Assembly (NCBI GenBank): GCA_045599305.1 | Contig: JAZRVU010000100.1 | Span: 1-15,553 of the forward strand | Source of the DNA: SIG588 sp045599305 | GTDB taxonomy: Bacteria; Bacillota; Clostridia; Oscillospirales; Acutalibacteraceae | Length of the DNA stretch: 15,553 bases | Direction of reading: 5' to 3' | Shown here: positions 1-4,897 of the stretch, in pieces | Layout: the number at the start of each line of letters is the position of its first letter | Position numbering within the stretch: position 1 is the first letter of the stretch | Notes under the pieces: generated by a model | Told to the model about the DNA's origin: nothing | Seen by the model: the letters and a program-made list of their open reading frames with translations, nothing else | The model's database searches: none | Program-made: the position numbers and the translations under genes

Positions 1-4
1 TTTG

Positions 5-93
5 TGGCGGAAGCGGTGGGATTCGAACCCACGAGCCCGTGAGGACTACCTGATTTCGAGTCAGGCCCGTTATGACCACTTCGATACGCTTCC
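5..93 (-). tRNA. tRNA-Ser (anticodon CGA), CCA encoded
   Basis: Reads UCG serine codons. On the minus strand the acceptor arms GGAAGCG (93-87) and CGCTTCC pair perfectly, followed by discriminator G and an encoded CCA (7-5). The anticodon stem CCTGA/TCAGG encloses loop CTCGAAA, giving anticodon CGA (plus-strand 58-56). A long variable arm (AGTCC/GGGCT with loop TCAC) marks a class II tRNA, and with the T-arm GTGGG-TTCGAAT-CCCAC identifies serine. Without CCA the gene is 8-93. It lies about 140 nt downstream of a partial second tRNA-Ser and probably shares the promoter at 307-335. All helices are intact, so it should be functional. Identity is seen directly; only the sharing of the promoter is inferred. 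Confidence 0.96.
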
Positions 94-234
94 GTATATC
101 TTATATGTTATTTCTTGCTCTGGAAAAATGCAAGAAAAACACGCAAGAACGATATTAAATTGTGAAATTTGAACTCCCGAAAAGCCTTATATTACGGGCA
201 TTTCCGGCGGACGAAACTACCAAAGTTGCCAAAC

Positions 235-275
235 ATTTCGAGTCGAGGCCGTTATGACCACTTCGATACTTCTCC
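235..275 (-). pseudogene. 5'-half relic of a second tRNA-Ser
   Basis: An ungapped 41-nt match to the 5' half of the intact tRNA-Ser at 53-93, with 35 of 41 positions identical, including an uninterrupted 21-nt block (249-269 versus 67-87). It covers acceptor arm, D-arm, 5' anticodon stem and anticodon loop CTCGAAA. The six differences fall only in stem positions: acceptor GGAGAAG versus GGAAGCG, and the anticodon-stem side. That fits descent from a different functional tRNA-Ser rather than random decay. The matching 3' acceptor (CTTCTCC) and anticodon 3' side are absent downstream. Only weak remnants such as GGTAGT (221-216) and a T-loop-like GTTCAAAT (174-167) follow, so whole-gene decay with insertions is an alternative to clean truncation. 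Confidence 0.8.
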
Positions 276-281
276 GTGCAC

Positions 282-299
282 GCACCGCTCACGCGGCGC
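282..299 (-). other. Leader hairpin with GTGA loop ahead of tRNA relic
   Basis: On the minus strand GCGCCGC-GTGA-GCGGTGC forms a 7-bp stem (one G-T pair) with a GNRA-type tetraloop. It starts at about the predicted transcription start, 7-8 nt after the -10 box. It could protect the 5' end or be removed with the tRNA leader; the role is inferred. Confidence 0.5.
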
Positions 300-306
300 A
301 TTTAGT

Positions 307-335
307 ATTATAGAGGATAGCGGACGGTTTGTCAA
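307..335 (-). promoter_or_regulatory. Consensus sigma-A promoter for tRNA-Ser
   Basis: Minus strand: -35 TTGACA (335-330), 17-nt spacer, -10 TATAAT (312-307), an exact match to consensus in both boxes. The predicted start is near 300, just before the relic tRNA at 275. No other gene lies between it and the intact tRNA-Ser, so it is the likely promoter of a former two-tRNA unit. Confidence 0.85.
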
Positions 336-353
336 CTACCAAAAAGCAAAAAG

Positions 354-548
354 TCAGGAATTCGGCACAGGTTCACTGTCCCGGACATCCGCCATCCCCA
401 TTTTCACGGTGAGGTCGCCGAGGCTTTTCTGATATTGCGCGGGGGAGATGGCGCCGTGCGCCAGAAAGGTGTCCAGCAGCCGCTTTTGGTCAAGATACAG
501 ACGGCGCTTTTTTTCTTCGGGCGAGAGAGTTTCTGTCGGCAGTTCCAT
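354..548 (-). CDS. Small SHOCT-like hypothetical protein (64 aa)
   Basis: A 64-residue charged protein with no signal peptide or membrane segment, so probably cytoplasmic. The ATG at 548 is preceded by AAAGGAG with an 8-nt gap, which decides the start; longer in-frame extensions upstream run through low-complexity reverse-strand sequence and are not credible. Residues 9-24 are basic and helical (PEEKKRRLYLDQKRLL). Residues 22-52 fit the short helix-turn-helix pattern of SHOCT-like tails (LLDTFLAHGAIS, then QYQKSLGDL). I know similar small proteins in Clostridia but cannot name a function. It is transcribed divergently from the lipoprotein gene, with a palindrome between them. The reading frame and start are well supported; the SHOCT resemblance is by eye only. 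Confidence 0.72.
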   Translation of the reverse strand: MELPTETLSPEEKKRRLYLDQKRLLDTFLAHGAISPAQYQKSLGDLTVKMGMADVRDSEPVPNS

Positions 549-595
549 GATGGGTACTCCTTTTTTTGAAAAATTCGCAGAAAAAGGCAGGGTGA

Positions 596-618
596 TCGCC
601 GCATAGCGACAGCGGCGA
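596..618. repeat. Inverted repeat TCGCCGC-N9-GCGGCGA
   Basis: A perfect 7-bp inverted repeat (596-602 and 612-618) between the divergent 64-aa gene and the lipoprotein gene. It could be an operator or a hairpin in the leader of the minus-strand gene. No clear -35/-10 pair was recognised for either gene here. Confidence 0.4.
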
Positions 619-635
619 ATGGGGAAAATAGCGTT

Positions 636-649
636 GCGCGATATCGCGC
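636..649. promoter_or_regulatory. 14-bp perfect palindrome GCGCGATATCGCGC
   Basis: A perfect palindrome centred on 642/643, in the 133-bp space between two divergent genes, 33 bp before the lipoprotein ATG. Its position suits an operator controlling one or both genes. This is inferred from symmetry and location; in GC-rich DNA a chance palindrome remains possible. Confidence 0.4.
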
Positions 650-681
650 GATTTTGATAACGACAGAAAAGAGGGAAAACC

Positions 682-939
682 ATGCGTATCACGAAATATA
701 TCGCGGCGGCCGCGATCGCGGTGACACTGGCGGTCGGCCTTTGCGGCTGCCAGATGGGCGGCGATGGCGGCGGTACGACTGCCACGACTGCCCGATCGAC
801 CACGACTACCCGGTCGGCCACCACGACCACCAAAGCCGCGACTACGACCGACAGGGGTACCACGACCGGCACTCTCGGCAGCACCACTGCGGCGCAAAGC
901 GGCAGCGGTGCGAACGGCGGTGCGAACGGCGGTACCTGA
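682..939 (+). CDS. Small Thr-rich secreted lipoprotein (85 aa)
   Basis: Probably a surface lipoprotein. The ATG at 682 follows GAGGG with a 6-nt gap. Residues 1-22 form a signal peptide (basic MRITK, then hydrophobic Ala/Val/Leu) ending in a lipobox-like LCGC, so Cys23 would be lipidated. The rest is low complexity: a Gly-rich GGDGGG patch, then about 40 residues dominated by Thr-Thr runs broken by Ala, Arg and Lys, then SGANGGANGG. Such Thr-rich tails look like flexible cell-wall spacers or glycosylation sites, but there is no folded domain, so the mature protein may be only an anchor and linker. It converges on the parvulin gene across a shared hairpin. The lipobox is imperfect (Cys at -2), and function is unknown. 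Confidence 0.75.
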   Translation: MRITKYIAAAAIAVTLAVGLCGCQMGGDGGGTTATTARSTTTTRSATTTTKAATTTDRGTTTGTLGSTTAAQSGSGANGGANGGT

Positions 940-954
940 CCCCGCCAATGTATC

Positions 955-986
955 AAGCGGCCTTTGCCGGAGGGCAAAGGCCGCTT
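955..986. terminator. Shared terminator hairpin between convergent genes
   Basis: A perfect 14-bp stem AAGCGGCCTTTGCC / GGCAAAGGCCGCTT with loop GGAG, sitting between the stops of the lipoprotein (939) and the convergent parvulin gene (999). T-tracts are short on both sides (TTT on plus, TT on minus), so intrinsic termination is likely but not ideal. Confidence 0.75.
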
Positions 987-998
987 TGGATGCGAGAA

Positions 999-2633
999 TT
1001 ACAGTTCGATGCCGGCCAGGGCATCTTCGTTGATGGAAATGGGATATTTTTCGCGCAGCGCGGTATAGATCTTATCGTAGGTGGTATCCTCCAGCGCGGT
1101 CTTAGCGGCGGAGTACCAGGCGGTGGTGCTGTCTTCGAAATACATGACATGGTAGCCATAGGCCGATTTGACGATGCCGGAGTCGCCGTGTTTGCGGGCG
1201 GCATCGAAGCACCAGTCGTTGAATTCCGGCACCGTCTGACCGGGCGTGATGTCGGCGATCAGACCGCCTTCGGTGCTGCTGCCGTCTTCGGAATTGGCGG
1301 CGGCCAGCGTGGCGAAGGATTCGGACGTGGCTTCGCCGTTTTGCCATTCGGTCAACAGTTCTTCCGCCTTTTGGGCGGCAGCCTCTTCGGAGCCGCAGCC
1401 GTCGGCGGTGAGCAGGATGTGCCGCACGTTTACGGTGCGCGACTCGTTGCGGCGGGGTGCGCCGGTCAGCATATACACGGAGATGCCGCTGGTGTTGTTG
1501 ACCGTTTTGACATCGCCCACGGCGGTGTCCGCGGCGAACAGCCAGTCACTGATGCCGTCCTCCGCGGAGTAGGCCGCACCGTTGTTGACGTAGTTCGTTT
1601 CGTAGGCTTCCTGTGCCTCTTCGCGGGTCTCATAGTCGCCGGTGGACACAAGGTAGTCCACCGCCGCCTTGCCGAAGGAGGCGGCATCGGTACAGGCGGT
1701 CAGCTTGGCCATCTCGGCCGCTGCCTCATCGGTGGTGGCGAACTGCCCGTTTTCGCCCACCGAGAAGAACACGGTGGCATAGTCGCACACCTGATAGGCG
1801 GCGGGGGAGGCCTGATACATCTGCTCGACATCCTCATCCGTGAAGGAGAAGGAGTCATAGATGGCTTTTTCCTGCATCATGGCGGTCTGATACAGCGTCC
1901 AGAATTCGCGCACGTCCGCCTCGGCCACGCCGTTGTGGAAGGCGGAGAGGTCCGTTTCCGTCATATACTGTTCCACCGCCGCTTTGGCCTCATCGTCCAG
2001 CGCCAGGCCGTTTTGGCGTGCTTCTTCATTGAGCAGCAGCATATATTCGGCGTCTTTGCGGGCGTAGTCGGCAAAGAAATCCAGCCAGCTTCCCTCGCCG
2101 GTGTAGGCCGGCTGATCCTTCAGCGGCTTCGAGGTGTCCAGACCGAGGTAGGAAAGATAATAGCTGTAATAGTTCTGGAAACTCAAATACCAGTATTCCA
2201 TGTCAAAGGCCATCATGCCGGTCGTGACGGAGTAATTCTCGCTTTTCATGGCCACCGTATCGGTCGCGGCGGTGCCGGAAGTGTCCGGCTCGGGCTTGTT
2301 TTTGCGGCCGAGCGCGCCGAACGCCCACAGCAGACCGCCCACGAATACCACGGCCAGCAATACGGCCAAAATGACGATGGGCCAGTTTTTCTTCTTCGGT
2401 GCCTCCGGCACGTAATTCTCGAACGCGTGTGCCAGCGGATCATCTTCACCGACCGCTTCGCCGGTCTCTTCTTCAGCGACCTCTTCGGCCGTCTCTTCGA
2501 CGTTCTCCGTCGCTTCTTCGACCGCTTCGGCCGTTTCCCCGACCGTCTCGGTGATTTCGGCGGCGATCTCATCGGCCGGTGCTTCGGCAGGGAGTTCCTC
2601 GGTCAGTTCTTTTTGTAAAATGGGCTCGTCCAC
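999..2633 (-). CDS. Membrane-anchored parvulin-type peptidyl-prolyl isomerase (PpiC/PrsA/SurA-like)
   Basis: A 544-residue foldase expected to help secreted proteins fold outside the membrane. Residues 1-80 are strongly acidic with Glu/Thr/Ala/Val repeats (28-60) and no signal peptide. A single membrane helix spans about 84-109 (after KKKNW, before RKNK), so the tail is cytoplasmic and the rest outside. Residues 130-265 are helical, SurA_N-like. About 265-395 resembles a degenerate parvulin domain, and 402-500 is a canonical one: VRHILL with His405, EDGSSTEGG, and GYHVMYFE with His495. The start is GTG at 2633 with AAAGGA 10 nt upstream; no ATG nearby fits. It has its own TTGACA/TATACT promoter 3' of tsaD. 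A transmembrane anchor instead of PrsA's lipid anchor is the odd point. The family is secure; substrates are unknown. Confidence 0.9.
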   Translation of the reverse strand: MDEPILQKELTEELPAEAPADEIAAEITETVGETAEAVEEATENVEETAEEVAEEETGEAVGEDDPLAHAFENYVPEAPKKKNWPIVILAVLLAVVFVGGLLWAFGALGRKNKPEPDTSGTAATDTVAMKSENYSVTTGMMAFDMEYWYLSFQNYYSYYLSYLGLDTSKPLKDQPAYTGEGSWLDFFADYARKDAEYMLLLNEEARQNGLALDDEAKAAVEQYMTETDLSAFHNGVAEADVREFWTLYQTAMMQEKAIYDSFSFTDEDVEQMYQASPAAYQVCDYATVFFSVGENGQFATTDEAAAEMAKLTACTDAASFGKAAVDYLVSTGDYETREEAQEAYETNYVNNGAAYSAEDGISDWLFAADTAVGDVKTVNNTSGISVYMLTGAPRRNESRTVNVRHILLTADGCGSEEAAAQKAEELLTEWQNGEATSESFATLAAANSEDGSSTEGGLIADITPGQTVPEFNDWCFDAARKHGDSGIVKSAYGYHVMYFEDSTTAWYSAAKTALEDTTYDKIYTALREKYPISINEDALAGIEL

Positions 2634-2671
2634 AGGGCGTCCGTCCTTTCTCTGTTCAGATCGTGTGTTTC

Positions 2672-2700
2672 AGTATATCCGTTTCTGCGGCGTTTGTCAA
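2672..2700 (-). promoter_or_regulatory. Sigma-A promoter for the parvulin gene
   Basis: Minus strand: TTGACA (2700-2695), 17-nt spacer, TATACT (2677-2672). It fills the 70-bp gap between the tsaD stop and the parvulin GTG start, giving a leader of about 30 nt. It makes the foldase independently transcribed, though read-through from tsaD remains possible as no terminator is seen there. Confidence 0.8.
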
Positions 2701-2703
2701 ATC

Positions 2704-3723
2704 TCACACCGGGAATTCCTGCTCGATGGGCATGGTGGGGGCGGCGTTCAGGCCGGTACCGGCCACGTGCCCCGCCAGAAATTCATAATATCCCTGTGCC
2801 CCGACCATGGCGGCATTGTCGCCGCACAAAGCGAGCGGGGGCACGAAAAAGCGGATGCCGAGCGTTTGGCAGCGCGCCGCCATCTCCTGCCGCAGCAGCG
2901 TATTGGCCGACACACCGCCCGCCATCACCAGCGTGCGGCTGCCCGTCATCTGCAGGGCGCGCACCGTGCGCTCGCACAAAATCTCCACCACCGTGTGCTG
3001 GAAGGAGGCCGCGAGATCCGGCAGCGAGAGCGCCTCGCCCTTTTGTTTGGCCTGATTGAGCTGGTTGAGCACGGCGGTCTTCAGCCCGGAAAAACTGAAA
3101 TCGTATTCGCTGCCGTCCACCCGCGGGTGGGGCAGACGGAAGGCGTGCGGGTCGCCGCCGGCGGCCAGTTCATTCAAATGCACGCCGCCGGGATAGGGCA
3201 GACCCATCGCCCGGGCGGCCTTGTCGAAGCACTCGCCTGCGGCGTCGTCCCGTGTCTGGCCGATCATGCGGAAAGTGGTGTAGTCCTCGGCCAGCACCAG
3301 ATGGGTGTTGCCGCCGGACACCACCAGGCACAGAAACGGCGGCTCCAGTTCGGGGGCGGCGAGGTAGTTGGCCGCGATGTGGGAGCGCAGATGATGCACC
3401 GGCACCAGCGGTTTGCCGGCCGAAAAGGCCAGCCCCTTGGCAAAGTTGACCCCCACCAGCAGCGCCCCGATCAGACCGGGAGCCGCCGTGACGGCGACAG
3501 CGTCGATGTCGGCAAGTGTGAGCCCCGCGTCGGCAAGGGCGCCGCGGGCCAGCCCGCTGATCGCCTCGGCGTGGCGGCGGCTCGCGATCTCCGGCACCAC
3601 ACCGCCGTAGAGTTTGTGCTCCTCCACCTGCGAGGCGATGAGGGAGGAGAGCACCTCCCGCCCGTCCCGGACGACGGCGGCCGCCGTCTCGTCGCAGGAG
3701 GATTCAAAAGCCAGTATGTTCAT
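2704..3723 (-). CDS. tsaD: tRNA N6-adenosine threonylcarbamoyltransferase TsaD
   Basis: Transfers the threonylcarbamoyl group from TC-AMP to A37 of ANN-decoding tRNAs (t6A), together with TsaB and TsaE in bacteria. The 339-residue protein spans the usual family length. It shows the ASKHA-fold signatures: FESSCDET at 7-13, GGVVPEIASRRH at 40-51, metal-ligand region HHLRSH (His111, His115), VVSGGNTHL near 134-142, GECFDKAARAMGLPYPGG, FSFSGLKTA, MAGGVSAN and a C-terminal CGDNAAM with the conserved metal-binding Asp. The usual HHxEGH reads HHLRSH, keeping both histidines. The ATG at 3723 overlaps the rimI stop (ATGA), indicating translational coupling. tsaB and tsaE are not in this window although they commonly accompany rimI-tsaD in Firmicutes. 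Identification is very secure. Confidence 0.98.
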   Translation of the reverse strand: MNILAFESSCDETAAAVVRDGREVLSSLIASQVEEHKLYGGVVPEIASRRHAEAISGLARGALADAGLTLADIDAVAVTAAPGLIGALLVGVNFAKGLAFSAGKPLVPVHHLRSHIAANYLAAPELEPPFLCLVVSGGNTHLVLAEDYTTFRMIGQTRDDAAGECFDKAARAMGLPYPGGVHLNELAAGGDPHAFRLPHPRVDGSEYDFSFSGLKTAVLNQLNQAKQKGEALSLPDLAASFQHTVVEILCERTVRALQMTGSRTLVMAGGVSANTLLRQEMAARCQTLGIRFFVPPLALCGDNAAMVGAQGYYEFLAGHVAGTGLNAAPTMPIEQEFPV

Positions 3724-4181
3724 AGCGAAGACCCTTCTTTGAGATAAAGTGAATAGAGCGCCGCGTCCTCGGTGGGGCGGTCGTAAAAGCGGGGACGCAC
3801 CCCGTCACGGACATAGCCCGCGCGTTCGTATAGCGCGATGGCGGCGGCGTTGGAGACGCGCACCTCCAGCGTCAGCCGGGCAAGGCCCTGTGCCGCCGCC
3901 CAGCGGGCCGCATCGGCGAGCAGTGCCGCGGCCACCCCCTGCCGCCGGCAGTCGGCACGCACCGCCACATTGTCGATGAAGCCCTCGTCGGCGGGGACGT
4001 GCAATCCCAAATATCCGGCCACCTCGCCGCCGATCAGCGCCACGGTGAAGCGGGCCACGGGGTTGTGCAGTTCCTCACGCAGTGCCGCCTCGCTCCACGG
4101 GCGGGAAAAGCACGCCTGCTCCAGTGCCGCCACCGCGGGCAGATGCGCCGCCTCCATGGGGCGGATCACCGGCGCGCTCAC
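3720..4181 (-). CDS. rimI: RimI-like ribosomal protein S18-alanine N-acetyltransferase (GNAT)
   Basis: A 153-residue GNAT acetyltransferase, by family and context RimI, which acetylates the N-terminal alanine of ribosomal protein S18. The acetyl-CoA site is seen at 75-88 (RADCRRQGVAAALL, the RxxGxA motif), followed by EVRVSNAAAIALYERAGY (106-123) and the RimI-type YDRPTEDAALYSLYL tail. The start is the GTG at 4181: AAAGGA lies 6 nt upstream, and GTG overlaps the phosphatase stop (GTGA). An in-frame extension to 4310 would run deep into the upstream gene with no domain support. rimI beside tsaD is a common bacterial arrangement. Substrate assignment rests on family and neighbours, not on a residue unique to RimI. 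Confidence 0.93.
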   Translation of the reverse strand: MSAPVIRPMEAAHLPAVAALEQACFSRPWSEAALREELHNPVARFTVALIGGEVAGYLGLHVPADEGFIDNVAVRADCRRQGVAAALLADAARWAAAQGLARLTLEVRVSNAAAIALYERAGYVRDGVRPRFYDRPTEDAALYSLYLKEGSSL

Positions 4182-4609
4182 GGGGCGTCCTTTCCGAACA
4201 GGTCGTCCGCCAGCGCGGCGACCGCCGCGCGCAGTGCGTCGCGGGTGCGGCGGTAGACGGCGAGATCCCCGCCGAACGGGTCGGGGATGCCCTCGCCCAG
4301 CAGACGGCATTTTTCGGGCGGCACACCGGCCGCGGCCAGCAGCCGCAGGTGGCTGTCGGTCATCACCGCCAACACATCGGCGGCGGCGATCATGTCGGGA
4401 GTGAGCGGGCGGGAGCGGTGACGGGCGGCATCCAGTCCCACCTCGGCCAGTACCGCGGCGGCGTTGGCCGCGATGGGCGAGCCGTCGGCGGCCAGCCCCG
4501 CGCTCGACACGCAGGCCGATATCCCGCGGCGGCGCAGTTCGGCGCGCATCAGTGCCTCAGCCATGGGGCTGCGGCAGGTGTTGCCGGTGCAGACGAATAT
4601 CACGGTCAC
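4178..4609 (-). CDS. Low-molecular-weight phosphatase, probable protein-arginine phosphatase (YwlE-like)
   Basis: A 143-residue cytoplasmic low-molecular-weight phosphatase. The P-loop is at residues 7-13 (CTGNTCR, nucleophile Cys7, Arg13) followed by SPMAEAL; the general acid is Asp110 in DPFGG. Thr11 in the loop is the residue that in Bacillus YwlE allows phosphoarginine rather than phosphotyrosine use (known for that family), so reversal of McsB-type arginine phosphorylation is the likely role; this is inferred. The start is GTG at 4609, with AAAGGAG 8 nt upstream; a GTG two codons earlier is too close to the ribosome site. First gene of a coupled set with rimI and tsaD. In B. subtilis ywlE lies near the t6A gene ywlC, an echo of this context. 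Confidence 0.92.
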   Translation of the reverse strand: MTVIFVCTGNTCRSPMAEALMRAELRRRGISACVSSAGLAADGSPIAANAAAVLAEVGLDAARHRSRPLTPDMIAAADVLAVMTDSHLRLLAAAGVPPEKCRLLGEGIPDPFGGDLAVYRRTRDALRAAVAALADDLFGKDAP

Positions 4610-4734
4610 GAACACCGCTCCTTTTTTGCGACCTCTGCACATTCTCCTGCACTCATCTTGCTCGATCTTTTTCCGTCGGATATTGCAAAAATGCTCGGCA
4701 AGACAAGAAGTATTCCCTGCGCTTTTTGCTTCAT
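4606..4734 (-). CDS. Possible leader ORF (42 aa, or 16 aa from 4656)
   Basis: An ORF in the long leader of the phosphatase operon whose TGA stop overlaps the phosphatase GTG start (GTGA), just like the two junctions downstream. The longest sensible start is the ATG at 4734 (MKQKAQGILLVLPSIFAISD..., a mildly hydrophobic N-terminus); an ATG at 4656 would give 16 residues ending in KKERCS. Neither start has a good ribosome-binding site, and the phosphatase's own AAAGGAG is inside it. It may be chance. No family is recognised. Confidence 0.2.
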   Translation of the reverse strand: MKQKAQGILLVLPSIFAISDGKRSSKMSAGECAEVAKKERCS

Positions 4735-4774
4735 CCGGCGAAAAAATCTCTGAGCAATCTGAATGCGTCGAATT

Positions 4775-4793
4775 TTCAGAGGTCGCCTCTGAA
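4775..4793. repeat. Perfect inverted repeat at the 5' end of the phosphatase-rimI-tsaD transcript
   Basis: TTCAGAGG-TCG-CCTCTGAA, an 8-bp perfect stem with a 3-nt loop, starting a few nucleotides after the predicted minus-strand transcription start (about 4797). It could be an operator just downstream of the promoter or a 5'-stabilising hairpin. The roughly 190-nt leader that follows up to 4609 shows no recognised riboswitch. Confidence 0.5.
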
Positions 4794-4803
4794 TGATACA
4801 TCC

Positions 4804-4831
4804 ATTATACCGATTTTTTATCATTTTGCAA
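4804..4831 (-). promoter_or_regulatory. Sigma-A promoter for phosphatase-rimI-tsaD operon
   Basis: Minus strand: -35 TTGCAA (4831-4826), 16-nt spacer, -10 TATAAT (4809-4804, perfect). It is divergent from the GH13 promoter; the two -35 boxes are only 7 bp apart, so the promoters may affect each other. Confidence 0.75.
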
Positions 4832-4838
4832 TCCCCCC

Positions 4839-4867
4839 TTGCAATTTTTACACGTTTGGGGTAGGAT
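4839..4867 (+). promoter_or_regulatory. Candidate promoter for the GH13 gene
   Basis: -35 TTGCAA (4839-4844), 17-nt spacer, -10 TAGGAT (4862-4867); GATAAT at 4865-4870 is a better -10 but with a 20-nt spacer. The predicted start near 4874 would fall on the first in-frame ATG, which supports use of the later ATG at 4898. Confidence 0.5.
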
Positions 4868-4897
4868 AATACCATGTTTTCAAAAAGGGGGAGCCGC

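Noticed and set aside
775..900. Thr-codon repeats as a possible CRISPR or tandem DNA repeat
   Set aside because: The repeats are irregular ACN codon runs within a coding frame, without unique spacers.
354..977. Extension of the 64-aa gene to a 207-aa protein
   Set aside because: The extra N-terminus is Val/Pro low-complexity sequence antisense to the lipoprotein gene and crosses the terminator hairpin, whereas the internal ATG has an excellent ribosome site.
654..2618. 654-codon plus-strand ORF opposite the parvulin gene
   Set aside because: It overlaps the lipoprotein in another frame and mirrors the parvulin coding strand; Gly/His/Arg-rich with no domain and no ribosome site. The antisense frame is open because of GC-rich codon use.
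2551..3747. 398-codon plus-strand ORF opposite tsaD
   Set aside because: Antisense shadow of tsaD, with low-complexity composition and no recognisable motif.
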